Source: Microbacterium sp. BH-3-3-3
Lineage (GTDB): Bacteria > Actinomycetota > Actinomycetes > Actinomycetales > Microbacteriaceae
Direction of reading: 5' to 3'
DNA: 64,000 nt
Assembly (NCBI RefSeq): GCF_001792815.1
Contig: NZ_CP017674.1
Coordinates: 2,232,001-2,296,000, forward strand
A model generated the notes under the pieces. That model did not search any database. It worked only from the letters and a program-made list of their open reading frames with translations, and had not been told where the DNA came from. Position numbers and translations under genes: made by a program. Shown here piece after piece: positions 45,966 through 55,994 of this stretch (its first letter is position 1; every line of letters starts with the position of its first letter).

Positions 45966-47282
45966 ATGACCGATCAGCCCCCCGTGCGCTCCACCACGCC
46001 CCGGCAGGTGCGCCCCGAGGGGGCCCCGGCGAACACCGGCATCCGCGAGACGCGCCCCGCGCCGTCGACGCGCGTCCGCCAGGTGCGCCCCGCGACCGAG
46101 GGGTGGAAGCAGGCGACAGACGAGACCGGTCGTCCGCTGCTGCAGTTCGCCAGCCCGAAGCGCGGCAAGCCCCCCGTGCACCTCGCCGACCTCACCCCCG
46201 CGGAGCGGGTCGAGAAGGCCAAGGAGCTGGGCCTGCCCGGCTTCCGCGCGAAGCAGCTCGAGAAGCACTACTTCACGCACTACACGTCGGACCCCGCCGA
46301 CATGACCGACCTGCCGGCATCCGGTCGCGAAGAGCTCGTCGCGGGAATGCTGCCGCCGCTGCTCACCGAGGTACGCCGGCTCGAGACCGACCGCGGCGAC
46401 ACGATCAAGTTCCTCTGGAAGCTGCACGACGGCGCGCTCGTCGAGTCGGTGCTCATGCGCTACCCCGGCCGCATCACGCTCTGCGTGTCGAGCCAGGCCG
46501 GGTGCGGCATGAACTGCCCCTTCTGCGCCACCGGCCAGGCGGGTCTGACCCGCAACATGTCGGCGGCCGAGATCATCGAGCAGATCGTGCGGGCCAACGC
46601 GCTCATCGCCTCCGGCGGCCTGGGCGGCAAGAAGCACGACGACCACTCGCTCGACCGCGTCAGCAACATCGTCTTCATGGGCATGGGTGAGCCGCTCGCC
46701 AACTACGCGCGGGTCATGCAGGCCGTGCGCGTGATGGTCGACAAGGACCACGGCCTGGGCATGAGCGCCCGCGGCATCACCGTCTCGACCGTCGGACTCG
46801 TGCCCGCGATCAAGAAGCTCGCCGATGAAGACATCCCGGTGACGTTCGCCCTGTCGCTGCACGCTCCCGACGACCACCTGCGCGACGAGCTCATCCCGGT
46901 GAACTCCAAGTGGAAGGTCGACGAGGCACTGGATGCCGCGCGCAACTACTTCGACAAGACCGGCCGCCGTGTCTCGATCGAGTACGCCCTGATCAAGGAC
47001 ATGAACGACCACGCCTGGCGCGCCGACCTGCTGGCCGAGAAGCTCAACGCCCGCGGTCGCGGCTGGGTGCACGTGAACCCCATCCCGTTGAACCCGACTC
47101 CGGGGTCGATCTGGACGGCATCCGAGGTGCCCGTGCAGAACGAGTTCGTGCGCCGGTTGAACGACGCGGGCATTCCGACGACCCTCCGCGACACCCGCGG
47201 CAAAGAGATCGACGGCGCCTGCGGTCAGCTCGTGGCGACCGAAGACGACGCGGTGGCGGCCGCGGCGACGCCCGTCGGCTGA
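45966..47282 (+). CDS. rlmN: 23S rRNA (adenine-2503-C2)-methyltransferase
   Basis: 438-residue radical-SAM methyltransferase that methylates C2 of A2503 in 23S rRNA (and A37 of some tRNAs). Cluster cysteines C180, C184 and C187 in [17 protein letters not shown] binds SAM; the methyl-accepting Cys is in the C-terminal [11 protein letters not shown], and [17 protein letters not shown] carries the family's partner region. An Arg/Pro-rich N-terminal extension of about 50 residues repeats RQVRP. Leaderless ATG supported by TAACCT. Monocistronic. Confidence 0.95.
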   Translation: MTDQPPVRSTTPRQVRPEGAPANTGIRETRPAPSTRVRQVRPATEGWKQATDETGRPLLQFASPKRGKPPVHLADLTPAERVEKAKELGLPGFRAKQLEKHYFTHYTSDPADMTDLPASGREELVAGMLPPLLTEVRRLETDRGDTIKFLWKLHDGALVESVLMRYPGRITLCVSSQAGCGMNCPFCATGQAGLTRNMSAAEIIEQIVRANALIASGGLGGKKHDDHSLDRVSNIVFMGMGEPLANYARVMQAVRVMVDKDHGLGMSARGITVSTVGLVPAIKKLADEDIPVTFALSLHAPDDHLRDELIPVNSKWKVDEALDAARNYFDKTGRRVSIEYALIKDMNDHAWRADLLAEKLNARGRGWVHVNPIPLNPTPGSIWTASEVPVQNEFVRRLNDAGIPTTLRDTRGKEIDGACGQLVATEDDAVAAAATPVG

Positions 47283-47328
47283 CGCCCGCCGGTCCGTTCG
47301 GCGGCTGACGCCCGCCCGTGCGTTCGGC
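47277..47328 (+). repeat. 26-bp direct repeat at the rlmN 3' end
   Basis: Two 26-bp units beginning GGCTGACGCCCGCC at 47277 and 47303. The first unit contains the rlmN stop codon, so the unit looks like a duplication of the gene end. Confidence 0.7.
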
Positions 47329-47357
47329 GGTGCCCGTCGAGCGCTCTCGCCGCCCCG

Positions 47358-47425
47358 GGCATAAACGCTCTTCCTGTGCATAAACGCGCTGGCTGAGCGT
47401 TCATGCGCAGGATCGGCGTTTCCGC
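47358..47425. repeat. Family B palindrome, copy 3
   Basis: Diverged copy with GGCATAAACGCTCTTCCTG and a second CATAAACGC on the left, and GCGTTCATGCGCAGGATCGG on the right. It lies between rlmN and the ABC exporter genes. Confidence 0.75.
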
Positions 47426-47507
47426 GTGGGGGTGGCGGCCGCGCGTCCACCGATCGGTGGATGCCGAGTCCACCGGTCCGTCGTTCCCCGCCGGGGCCGC
47501 GCGCGGT

Positions 47508-47513
47508 CAGACT
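47508..47513 (+). promoter_or_regulatory. Leaderless -10 element of the ABC exporter operon
   Basis: CAGACT, then GAGGGC, then the ATG at 47520. Confidence 0.4.
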
Positions 47514-47519
47514 GAGGGC

Positions 47520-48391
<872 letters not shown>

Positions 48392-48395
<4 letters not shown>

Positions 48396-49195
48396 GCCGG
48401 GTCCTGCGGCTCGGTGCCGCACGCGTGGGGTTCGAGGTGCGCGCGTACTTCCGCCAGGGCGACTCGGTGTTCTTCACCTTCCTGTTCCCCGTGATGATCC
48501 TGCTGATCTTCGCCGTCGCCTTCGACGCGCAGACCTTCGGTCCCCCGGGCGACGAGGTGAAGGCCGCGCAGTTCTACCTGCCCGCCATGCTCGCCGCGGG
48601 CGTGCTGCTGTCGGGTCTGCAGAACATGTCGATCGACATCGCGATGGAACGCAGCGACGGCACCCTCAAGCGCCTCGGTGGCACTCCACTCAGCCCCGTG
48701 TCGTACTTCATCGGCAAGCTCGGGCAGGTGCTGGTGACCGGCTTTCTGCAGTCGGTGCTGCTGATCGTCGTCGCGGCGGTCTTCTTCGGCGTGCCGCTGC
48801 CCACCGAACCGGAGCGCTGGCTGACCTTCGCGTGGGTGTTCCTGCTGGGCGTCACCACCTGCGCGATCCTCGGCATCGGGCTCTCGGCCCTCCCGCGCAC
48901 TGGTCGCAGCGCCACCGGCGTCGTCATCCCGATCGTGCTGCTGCTGCAGTTCATCTCGGGGGTCTACATCAACTTCGCCGCCCTGCCGGAGTGGCTGCAG
49001 AACGTGGCGAGCGTGTTCCCGCTGAAGTGGCTGGCGCAGGGCTTCCGCTCGGTCTTCCTGCCCGAGGGCTTCGCCGCGGCCGAGCCGTCGGGGTCGTGGG
49101 AGCACCCGCTGATCCTGCTCGTGACGGGACTCTGGCTCATCGTGGGGCTCGCGGTGGTGCGGGCGACGTTCCGATGGATCCGGAAAGACGCGTGA
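48392..49195 (+). CDS. ABC-2 type exporter permease
   Basis: 267-residue membrane protein with six helices and the ABC-2 markers FLFPVMILLIFAVAFDAQ, IAMERSDGTLKRLGGTPLSP (TxExRxxGTLKRL-like) and IPIVLLLQFISGVYINFAALPEWLQ. GTG start overlaps the ATPase stop. Works with the preceding ATPase; substrate unknown. Confidence 0.92.
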
Positions 49196-50442
49196 GGGGC
49201 GCGGGAACCGTCGCCTCCGGCGGCGCCGTAGCGACGGGGACCGATAGCCCGCGCGGGGAGCGGGAGCGGGCGGATGCCGTGGCCTCGGCCGTGCGCGGAT
49301 GGACCCTGGTCTACGCAATCGCGGGTGCCGTGGGCATCGCGATCGCCCTCGTGGCCGGGAGCATCGGGGCGGTCCCGTGGGGGCCGGCGCTCGTGGCGCT
49401 GGGAGCCGTCGTCGTGCACGCCGCGCTCGTGCTCGTCGTCCTCCCTCGTGTGCTGAGCGAGCAGGGAGCGCCGCGGGTCGCCACGGGGCTGGCGGTGTCG
49501 ACGCTGCTGCTCCTTCCCCTGGCCATCGCGTGCGTGCCGTGGATCGCGATGCTGCAGTTCGCGGCGTACCCCCTGCTCTGGGTGATCTCGTCGCGCCGGC
49601 GCACGGCGATCGCCTGGACCGCCCTGTCGAGCGTGCTCGTGCTCGTCGCGCTGGCCTGGGGCGGCGACGGCGGCGCGTGGGAGCGCGCCGCGATCATCCA
49701 GGCGACGTCGTTCGCCGGCAACATCGGCCTCGGTCTGTGGTTCACCGCCGTCTACCGGCACGCAGCCGAGACCCAGGGCCTGCTCGATCGACTCACCGCC
49801 GCGCAGGACGAACTCGCCGCCCTGCACCGCGATACGGGCGTCGTCGAGGAGCGTGGACGTCTGGCCGCCGAACTCCACGACACCATCGCGCAGACGCTGG
49901 CGGGGACGGTGCTGCTCGTTCAGCGCTCGCGCCGGGAGCTCGCGGCGGGCGTCCTGGCCGACTCCACCCTCGCCCTGGTCGAAGAGGCCGCGCGCGAGGC
50001 CCTCACCGAGACGCGCACCCTCGTCGCGGGCGGGGCGCCCGTGTCGCACGGCGAGGGGCTGGTCGCCGCCCTGACGGTGCTCGTCGATCGCCTCGGCCGC
50101 GAATCGGGGCTGCGCATCGACCTGCGCGCCGACGCCGTCACGGGCCTCGACCGCGAGAGCGAGGTCGCGCTGCTGCGGTGCGCCCAGGAGGGCCTGTCGA
50201 ACGCCCGCCGGCACTCGGGTGCACGACGTGTCGAGGTGACGCTGACCGAGCGCGACGACGGCGTGGAACTGCGCATCGCCGACGACGGCGCCGGCTTCGA
50301 CCCCGCCGCCCGGGCGCAGGGGTTCGGGCTCGAGGGGCTCCGCGCGCGGCTCGGGCACCTCGACGGCGACCTGCTGATCGACGGCAGCCCCGGGGCCACG
50401 GTGCTCACGGCTCGCGTTCCGCGCGCGGCGGTGCGCGCGTGA
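49192..50442 (+). CDS. Sensor histidine kinase (NarL/DesK-type)
   Basis: 416 residues: about six N-terminal membrane helices (35-190), then a HisKA_3 dimerisation domain with phospho-His near 228 (ERGRLAAELHDTIAQTLAG) and a HATPase with NARRHSGA (N box), DDGAGFD and GFGLEGLRARL. It senses an envelope-associated signal, probably without a large external domain. Start GTG 49192 overlaps the permease stop and follows GGAAAG; ATG 49174 is possible. Partner of the next gene. Confidence 0.9.
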   Translation: MRGAGTVASGGAVATGTDSPRGERERADAVASAVRGWTLVYAIAGAVGIAIALVAGSIGAVPWGPALVALGAVVVHAALVLVVLPRVLSEQGAPRVATGLAVSTLLLLPLAIACVPWIAMLQFAAYPLLWVISSRRRTAIAWTALSSVLVLVALAWGGDGGAWERAAIIQATSFAGNIGLGLWFTAVYRHAAETQGLLDRLTAAQDELAALHRDTGVVEERGRLAAELHDTIAQTLAGTVLLVQRSRRELAAGVLADSTLALVEEAAREALTETRTLVAGGAPVSHGEGLVAALTVLVDRLGRESGLRIDLRADAVTGLDRESEVALLRCAQEGLSNARRHSGARRVEVTLTERDDGVELRIADDGAGFDPAARAQGFGLEGLRARLGHLDGDLLIDGSPGATVLTARVPRAAVRA

Positions 50443-51071
50443 CCGGCCGTGTGATCCGCGTCGTGGTCGTCGACGATCATCCGATCGTGCGGGCCGGGCT
50501 CACCGGCATCCTGGATGCCGCCGACGACATGTGCGTGGTGGGCGTGGCCGCCGACGGGATCGAGGCGGTGACCGTCGTGGAGCGCGAACGCCCCGACGTG
50601 GTGCTGATGGACATGCGGATGCCGCGCCGCGACGGCGATGAGGCGACGGCGATGCTGCGCGAGAGCGTGCCGACGGCGCGGATCATCGTGCTGACGACCT
50701 ACGAGAGCGACGACGTCATCGTGCGGGCCATCGCCGCCGGGGCGACCGGGTACCTGCTGAAAGCCGCGCCCGAGCAGGAGTTGCTGGCGGGGATCCGCGC
50801 CGTGGCCGCCGGCGAGGTGGCCCTCGCGCCGAGCGTGGCGCGCGTGCTCGTCGCGCAGACCGGGCGACCCGCCGAGAGACCTGCGCTCACCGCCCGCGAG
50901 GTCGAGGTGCTCGGCCACGTCGCGCAGGGACTCAGCAACCGCGAGATCGGTGTGCGCCTCCACCTCGGCGAGGCCACGGTCAAGACGCACCTGCTCAAGG
51001 CGTTCGCCAAGCTCGACGTCGCCGACCGCACCCGCGCCGTCACGCGGGCGATGGAGCTCGGCATCCTGTGA
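50439..51071 (+). CDS. Response regulator, NarL/LuxR family
   Basis: 210 residues. Receiver with acidic pair D12/D13, phospho-acceptor D58 (VLMDMRMP), Thr in VLTTYES and Lys in YLLKAAP. C-terminal LuxR helix-turn-helix (LTAREVEVLGHVAQGLSNREIG and VKTHLLKAFAKL in overlapping pieces). GTG start overlaps the kinase stop. Probably activates the exporter operon. Confidence 0.93.
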   Translation: MTGRVIRVVVVDDHPIVRAGLTGILDAADDMCVVGVAADGIEAVTVVERERPDVVLMDMRMPRRDGDEATAMLRESVPTARIIVLTTYESDDVIVRAIAAGATGYLLKAAPEQELLAGIRAVAAGEVALAPSVARVLVAQTGRPAERPALTAREVEVLGHVAQGLSNREIGVRLHLGEATVKTHLLKAFAKLDVADRTRAVTRAMELGIL

Positions 51072-51133
51072 CGCGGTGCGCGCGGCCGATTTCGCCACCA
51101 GGGGATTCGGGCCCCGGTGTCGGGGGCCGCGGC

Positions 51134-51139
51134 TAGCGT
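51134..51139 (+). promoter_or_regulatory. Leaderless -10 element of the aldo/keto reductase gene
   Basis: TAGCGT, then GGAGTG, then the ATG at 51146. A GTG at 51143 is one codon earlier. Confidence 0.6.
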
Positions 51140-51145
51140 GGAGTG

Positions 51146-52159
51146 ATGGTCGGTTATCGCTATCTCGGAAACAGTGGATTCAAGATCTCGGAGATCACCC
51201 TCGGCAACTGGGTGACGCACGGGTCGCAGGTCGCAGACGATGCGGCCATCAAGACGGTGCACGCCGCGCTCGACGCGGGCATCACGACGTTCGACACCGC
51301 CGACGGCTACGCCAACGGAGCGGCCGAGACGGTTCTCGGAAAGGCCCTCGAGGGTCAGCGGCGCGAGTCGCTCGAGATCTTCACGAAGGTGTACTTCCCC
51401 ACCGGTCCCGCGGGCCCGAACGACACCGGGCTCAGCCGCAAGCACATCATGGACTCCATCAACGGGTCGCTGAAGCGCCTCGGCACCGACTACGTCGACC
51501 TGTACCAGGCCCACCGGTTCGACTACGAGACCCCGCTCGAAGAGACCTTCCAGGCCTTCGCCGACGTGGTGCGGCAGGGTAAGGCCCTCTACATCGGTGT
51601 GTCCGAGTGGACCGCCGAGCAGCTGCGCGAGGGACACGCGCTGGCGAAGCAGCTCGGCATCCAGCTCATCTCGAACCAGCCGCAGTACTCCATGCTGTGG
51701 CGCGTCATCGAGGGCAAGGTGGTTCCCGCCAGCGAAGAGCTCGGCATCTCGCAGATCGTCTGGTCGCCCATGGCGCAGGGCGTGCTGAGCGGCAAGTACC
51801 TGCCGGGCCAGCCGGCGCCCGAGGGCTCGCGCGCCACCGACGAGAAGAGCGGCGCCACCTTCATCAAGCGCTTCTTGAACGACGACACGCTCGAGGCCGT
51901 GCAGCGCCTCACGCCCATCGCCGACGAGGCCGGGCTCGCCATGCCGCAGCTCGCGATCGCGTGGGTGCTGCAGAACCCCAACATCGCCGCGGCCCTGGTG
52001 GGAGCCTCCCGTCCCGAGCAGCTCGCCGACACGGTCAAGGCGTCGGGCGTCACCCTCGATGCCGACACGCTCGCCGCCATCGACGCGGCGCTCGGCGACG
52101 AGGTGTTCTCCGACCCCGAGAACACGTACGAGGTCTCGCCGAAGCAACGACTGGTCTGA
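51146..52159 (+). CDS. Aldo/keto reductase (K-channel beta-subunit-like)
   Basis: 337-residue NADPH-dependent TIM-barrel reductase. Catalytic tetrad positions are recognisable: Asp and Tyr in FDTADGYANG (about 47-56), Lys in FTKVYF, and His in LYQAHRFD. NPNIAAALVGASRPEQL is the cofactor-binding C-terminal motif. Sequence style (YRYLGNSGFKISEITLG) matches the voltage-gated potassium channel beta-subunit group, which reduces aldehydes. Monocistronic with a following GC-rich hairpin. Confidence 0.92.
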   Translation: MVGYRYLGNSGFKISEITLGNWVTHGSQVADDAAIKTVHAALDAGITTFDTADGYANGAAETVLGKALEGQRRESLEIFTKVYFPTGPAGPNDTGLSRKHIMDSINGSLKRLGTDYVDLYQAHRFDYETPLEETFQAFADVVRQGKALYIGVSEWTAEQLREGHALAKQLGIQLISNQPQYSMLWRVIEGKVVPASEELGISQIVWSPMAQGVLSGKYLPGQPAPEGSRATDEKSGATFIKRFLNDDTLEAVQRLTPIADEAGLAMPQLAIAWVLQNPNIAAALVGASRPEQLADTVKASGVTLDADTLAAIDAALGDEVFSDPENTYEVSPKQRLV

Positions 52160-52168
52160 CGACCGTTC

Positions 52169-52200
52169 GGGCGGGTCGGACGTTCGCGTCCGGCCCGCCC
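52169..52200. terminator. Terminator-like hairpin after the aldo/keto reductase
   Basis: GGGCGGGTCGGACG and CGTCCGGCCCGCCC form a long stem with a short TT-C loop. No T-run. Confidence 0.6.
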
Positions 52201-52260
52201 GACTCATTCCGGGGTCGCGCGCCCCCGGTCCTCGCTCATCTGATCGACAGGAACGCGTCT

Positions 52261-52266
52261 TACCCT
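52261..52266 (+). promoter_or_regulatory. Leaderless -10 element of the DUF4407 gene
   Basis: TACCCT, then CATCGA, then the ATG at 52273. Confidence 0.5.
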
Positions 52267-52272
52267 CATCGA

Positions 52273-53985
52273 ATGTCCTTTTCCGATCCACGACCCGGCC
52301 GCTTCGGCTCCGACGGTCGCATCGAGTTCACGACGGACGAGGAACGCGCGCAGTACCTCGACGACATCCTCGCCGCGCAGACCGCGGCGGCCCGTCCCGC
52401 GCCGCACGACCACACGTCCGAGCCGTGGGGAGCCCCACCCGCCGACGACGACCCGACGCTCCCGATCGAGCGCCGCCCCGCCGAGCCGCGTGAAGCGGAT
52501 CGCGCGGGCGCCGAGAGCGAGACCACCCCGCTCCCGGCCGCAGACGCCGGCGCCGACGAGACGGTCGTGCTCGATCGCGAGGCTGACGCGGTGACCTCCG
52601 CGCACGACGAGCCCGCAGCGCACGGCGAGCCCGCAGCGCACGGCGAGCCCGCAGCGCACGGCGAGCCTTCCGCGAACGGCGAGCCCGATGCCGTCGCCGC
52701 CCCGGTGGCATCCGATCCCCGCCCGCCGCGCCTGCGCCGACACGACCCGCGGCGCCCGCGCCTGTCGCTCGTGCGGCGGATGGCGGTGCTGGGCGGGGCC
52801 GACAACGACGTGCTCGACGAGGTTCCCGAAGAGGTGCCGCGCTTCGTGCAGATGTTCCTGGTGCTCGCGGGAACGGCGCTCGTCTCGTCGCTGTCGATGA
52901 TGTTCGCCCTGCTCACCGGGGTGCGCGTCAGCATCTTCCTCGCGATCCCGCTGGCCCTGATCTGGGGCCTCATCATCTACAACCTCGACCGCTTCCTCAC
53001 CTCGACGATGCGCTCGACGAGGAACGTCTTCCGCCTGCTCGGCCTCGCGTTCCCCCGCATCATCATGGCGGCGCTTATCGGCATCGTCGTCGCCGAGCCG
53101 CTCGTGCTGCAGGTGTTCCAGAACGACATCGCCCGCGAGGTGAACTCCACCAACGTCACCCAGGCCTTGACCGATCAGGATGCCGTGACCAGCGGTCCCG
53201 AGAAGCAGGCCCTCGACGCCGCGAGCGCCCAGGTGTCGGCCCTCGAGAACCAGGCGGCCACCGGTATCGTCAGCGGAACCTCGTCGACGTCGGCCGAGTC
53301 GGCCGCGGCGCAGCAGACCGTCGACCAGCTCACCCAGCAGCTCGTCGCTCAGCAGAGCGTCATCGACCAGGCGCGCGCGGTGTACCAGTGCGAGCTCACC
53401 GGCCAGGGCGCGGGCACCGTGCCCGGCTGCACCGGTCTCGCCGGCGCCGGCGCGAGCTCCGAGGCCGCCCAAGCCCAGCTCGCCCAGGCGCAGTCGTCGT
53501 ACGACGCGCTGTCGACGCAGCTGCAGCAGGCGCAGTCCACCCTCGCCGCCGCCAACACCTCGGGCGCCGAGGCCGCAGCGTCGTCGGCCGACCAGAACAA
53601 GCAGCAAGCCGAAGACCAGCTGCCCGCCGCCCGCACCCAGTACGAGTCGGCGTTGGCCGCGTACAACGCGCGCGCGTCGTCGATCGCCGACGGCAACGCG
53701 GGCGCCGTCGGACTGCTCAGCCAGATCACGGCCCTCGAGCGCCTGTCGGACCGCGAGCCCGCCCTGCGCTGGGCGCATTACCTGATCGCGGCGCTGTTCT
53801 TCATGATCGAGCTGCTCCCCGTGCTCGTGAAGGTACTCACCGGCTTCGGCGGCCCGTCGCTGTACGAGAAGGCCGAGAAGATGCGCGGGCAGATCGCCCT
53901 CGACCGCGTCACCGCCCGTACGTTCCGCAAACGGGCCGACGTGATCGCCGACGAGGCCGCCCGCGTGCCGGTGGCGACGGCCTGA
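52273..53985 (+). CDS. DUF4407 membrane protein
   Basis: 570 residues of the DUF4407 family, function unknown. A disordered acidic/Pro N-terminus (1-about 175) includes three to four repeats of AHGEPA (about 116-138). Then come three membrane helices (about 196-290, including IIYNLDRFLTSTMRS, typical of the family), a long Gln/Ala-rich helical region (about 300-475, likely periplasmic or extracellular coiled coil with a Cys pair in YQCELTGQGAGTVPGCTG), and a fourth helix (WAHYLIAALFFMIELLPVLVKVL, in pieces) before a basic tail. ATG 52273 follows a leaderless hexamer. Overlaps the NUDIX gene by one base. Confidence 0.85.
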   Translation: MSFSDPRPGRFGSDGRIEFTTDEERAQYLDDILAAQTAAARPAPHDHTSEPWGAPPADDDPTLPIERRPAEPREADRAGAESETTPLPAADAGADETVVLDREADAVTSAHDEPAAHGEPAAHGEPAAHGEPSANGEPDAVAAPVASDPRPPRLRRHDPRRPRLSLVRRMAVLGGADNDVLDEVPEEVPRFVQMFLVLAGTALVSSLSMMFALLTGVRVSIFLAIPLALIWGLIIYNLDRFLTSTMRSTRNVFRLLGLAFPRIIMAALIGIVVAEPLVLQVFQNDIAREVNSTNVTQALTDQDAVTSGPEKQALDAASAQVSALENQAATGIVSGTSSTSAESAAAQQTVDQLTQQLVAQQSVIDQARAVYQCELTGQGAGTVPGCTGLAGAGASSEAAQAQLAQAQSSYDALSTQLQQAQSTLAAANTSGAEAAASSADQNKQQAEDQLPAARTQYESALAAYNARASSIADGNAGAVGLLSQITALERLSDREPALRWAHYLIAALFFMIELLPVLVKVLTGFGGPSLYEKAEKMRGQIALDRVTARTFRKRADVIADEAARVPVATA

Positions 53986-54464
53986 TGGTCGTCTGGAGCG
54001 CGGGGCTGCTGCTGTACCGGCTGACCCCGGCGCCCGAGGTGCTCGTCGCGCACATGGGCGGGCCCTTCTGGGCGAAGAAGGACGCGGGCGCGTGGTCGAT
54101 CCCCAAGGGGGAGTTCGACCCCGAGACCGAGGGCGCTCTGGATGCCGCCCACCGTGAGTTCCGCGAGGAGCTCGGTGTCGAACCGCCCGAGACGCCGTGG
54201 GCCGAGCTCGGCACGTTCGCGTACTCGTCGGGCAAGAAGGTCGTCGTGTTCGCGGGCGACGGCGCCGGGTTCACGGCATCCGGCTTCACGTTCGGCACCT
54301 TCGAGATGGTCTGGCCACCGCGCTCGGGAAAAACGGCGGCTTTCCCCGAGGTCGACCGCGTCGAATGGATGGGCCTGGATGCCGCCCGCGACGCCCTCGT
54401 GAAGGGCCAACGCCCCGCGATCGACGCGCTGGCCGCGGCGCTGGAGGCTTCGCGCGGCGCGTGA
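53985..54464 (+). CDS. NUDIX hydrolase
   Basis: 159-residue hydrolase of nucleoside diphosphates linked to another moiety. The NUDIX box reads as GEFDPETEGALDAAHREF then REELGVE, with the metal-binding REFREE core intact. The leading Gly is one position further from the Glu than in the strict consensus, as in the COG4119-type subfamily whose start (WSAGLLLYR, WSIPKGEFDP) it shares. ATG overlaps the DUF4407 stop (TGATG). Confidence 0.9.
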   Translation: MVVWSAGLLLYRLTPAPEVLVAHMGGPFWAKKDAGAWSIPKGEFDPETEGALDAAHREFREELGVEPPETPWAELGTFAYSSGKKVVVFAGDGAGFTASGFTFGTFEMVWPPRSGKTAAFPEVDRVEWMGLDAARDALVKGQRPAIDALAAALEASRGA

Positions 54465-54497
54465 GGCGTCTCGCCGTCGCGTGTGCGGGCAAGAACC

Positions 54498-54560
54498 GTT
54501 GAGTGTCCAGGACACGCCGCGTCCTCGGTGCGCGGTGCGGCGTGTTCTGGACACTCAAAC
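54498..54560. repeat. Family A palindrome, copy 3
   Basis: GTTGAGTGTCCAGGACACGC on the left, GCGTGTTCTGGACACTCAAAC on the right read as complement with one or two changes. Confidence 0.85.
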
Positions 54561-54669
54561 GTCGGGTTTGGGCGGCGTGGGGGCGGGCGCGGGCTCGGCC
54601 GCGTACTTGGGCGCGGGCGTGGGGCGTGGGGCGTGGGGCGTCTCGCCGCCGCCCGGGCGAGCAAGAACC

Positions 54670-54730
54670 GTTGAGTGTCCAAGACACGCCGTGTCTCCGG
54701 TGCGTGGTGCGGCGTGTCCTGGACACTCAA
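54670..54730. repeat. Family A palindrome, copy 4
   Basis: GTTGAGTGTCCAAGACACGC on the left and GGCGTGTCCTGGACACTCAA on the right, with a central GC-rich loop. Confidence 0.85.
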
Positions 54731-54815
54731 TGTCGGGTTGGGGGCAACGCGGGCGTGGGCGCGGGTTCGGGCACAGGCGCGGGGTACACCGCCGGAGCCC
54801 GGGCGGGCAAGAACC

Positions 54816-54877
54816 GTTGACTGTCCACGACACGCCGCGCCCCCGGTGCGCGGTGCGGCGTGTCCTGGACACTCGAC
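54816..54877. repeat. Family A palindrome, copy 5
   Basis: GTTGACTGTCCACGACACGC on the left and GGCGTGTCCTGGACACTCGA on the right. Confidence 0.85.
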
Positions 54878-54974
54878 GTCGGGTTCGGGCGGCGCGAGGG
54901 CGGGCGCGGGGCGAGCACGCGCGGCGGGCGCGCCGCGGTGCCCCCGCGAGGGCGGGCACCGCGGCGCTACCGGG

Positions 54975-55949
54975 TCACGGGCGCAGCAGCACCTTGCCCA
55001 CGCGCGGGGCGTCGCTCGCGGTGACGGCTTCGACGATGTCGTCGAGGCCGAAGGTGGCGGCGACGGGGAGGGTGAGGGTGCCGTCGGCGAGGTAGCGTGA
55101 CAGTTCGCCGAACAGGGCGCCGCGGGTCTCGGCATCCATCGTCTTGCTGACGACGCTGCCCCAGAAGCCCTTCACGGTGGCCTGACGGAAGATGAGGTCG
55201 CCGGCGCCGAGCTCGAGCGTGCCCGCGCCCATCGAGCCGAAGATCACGAGGGTGCCGTTCTCGCTGAGCAGTGACAGCACCTGACCCGCGGCGGATCCGC
55301 CGACGGAGTCGACGCCCGCCACGACCCTGCCGTCGCCGACGAGGGCGAGGGCCTTGTCGCGCCAGTCGTCGGTGTCGGTCGACACGACGTTGTCGATGCC
55401 CTGCGCGGCGAGCTCGTCGACGGCGCTCTGGCGACGCACCAGACCGACGACGTTGACGCCGCGCGCCCGGGCGATCTGCGCGACCATGCGGCCGACGGCG
55501 CCGTTGGCGGTGTTCTGCACGATCCAGTCGCCGGGCTTCAGGTCGAGCGAGTGCAGCAGGCTGATGGCGCTGAAGGGCATCGACACGAGCTGCGAGGCGA
55601 CCTCGTCGGACAGCCCCTCGGCGACGGGGATGAGCCCGGCGGCCTGGGCGACGACCTGCTCGGCCCACACGCCGAAGGTGCCGCCGGTGGCGACGCGCTG
55701 ACCGACGGTCAGGCCCTCGACGCCCTCGCCGAGCTCTTCGATCACGCCGACGGCTTCGGTGCCGGCGCGCGCGGGCAGCTCGGGCTTGAAGCCGTAGGTG
55801 CCGCGGATGGTCCACAGGTCGTGGTTGTGGATGGGCGACAGGAGCACGCGCAGGCGCACCTGGCCGGGGCCGGGGGTCGGGTTCTCGACCTCTTCGACGC
55901 CGACGACGTCGGCCGGCTCGCCGAACTCGTGGTGGATGACTGCGCGCAT
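54975..55949 (-). CDS. Quinone oxidoreductase-like MDR dehydrogenase
   Basis: 324-residue NADPH-dependent medium-chain reductase, zinc-free type. The GroES-like N-terminal domain (IHHEFGEPADVVGVEEV, GTEAVGVIEELGEGVEG) is followed by a Rossmann fold with NTANGAVGRMVAQIA (about 146-160). Substrates of the family are quinones or enals. RBS AGGAGG. Divergent from the TetR gene with an operator between them, so the regulator probably represses this enzyme until an electrophile binds. Confidence 0.9.
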   Translation of the reverse strand: MRAVIHHEFGEPADVVGVEEVENPTPGPGQVRLRVLLSPIHNHDLWTIRGTYGFKPELPARAGTEAVGVIEELGEGVEGLTVGQRVATGGTFGVWAEQVVAQAAGLIPVAEGLSDEVASQLVSMPFSAISLLHSLDLKPGDWIVQNTANGAVGRMVAQIARARGVNVVGLVRRQSAVDELAAQGIDNVVSTDTDDWRDKALALVGDGRVVAGVDSVGGSAAGQVLSLLSENGTLVIFGSMGAGTLELGAGDLIFRQATVKGFWGSVVSKTMDAETRGALFGELSRYLADGTLTLPVAATFGLDDIVEAVTASDAPRVGKVLLRP

Positions 55950-55979
55950 GATTCCTCCTGTGGTTATTTTGTAACGACC

Positions 55980-55994
55980 GGTCTAATATAGACC
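55980..55994. promoter_or_regulatory. TetR operator and divergent promoters
   Basis: GGTCTAATATAGACC is an almost perfect palindrome; a neighbouring GACCGGTC overlaps it. It contains TAATAT (plus strand) and TATATT (minus strand), usable as -10 boxes of the tetR and reductase genes, so one bound dimer would block both. Confidence 0.65.

Larger units (their letters stand above)
54465..54974. other. Gene-free gap with a three-unit palindrome array
   Basis: 510 bases between convergent genes with no credible gene. From about 54487 to 54935 it is a tandem array of three units of about 150-170 bp, each made of GCAAGAACC, a family A palindrome, and a G-rich spacer containing GTCGGGTT and GGGCGC. 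Confidence 0.8.

Noticed and set aside
54487..54935. Three regularly spaced repeats considered as CRISPR or integron attC sites
   Set aside because: Units are 146-172 bp with related, not unique, spacers; no integrase or cas gene; hairpins lack attC core sites.
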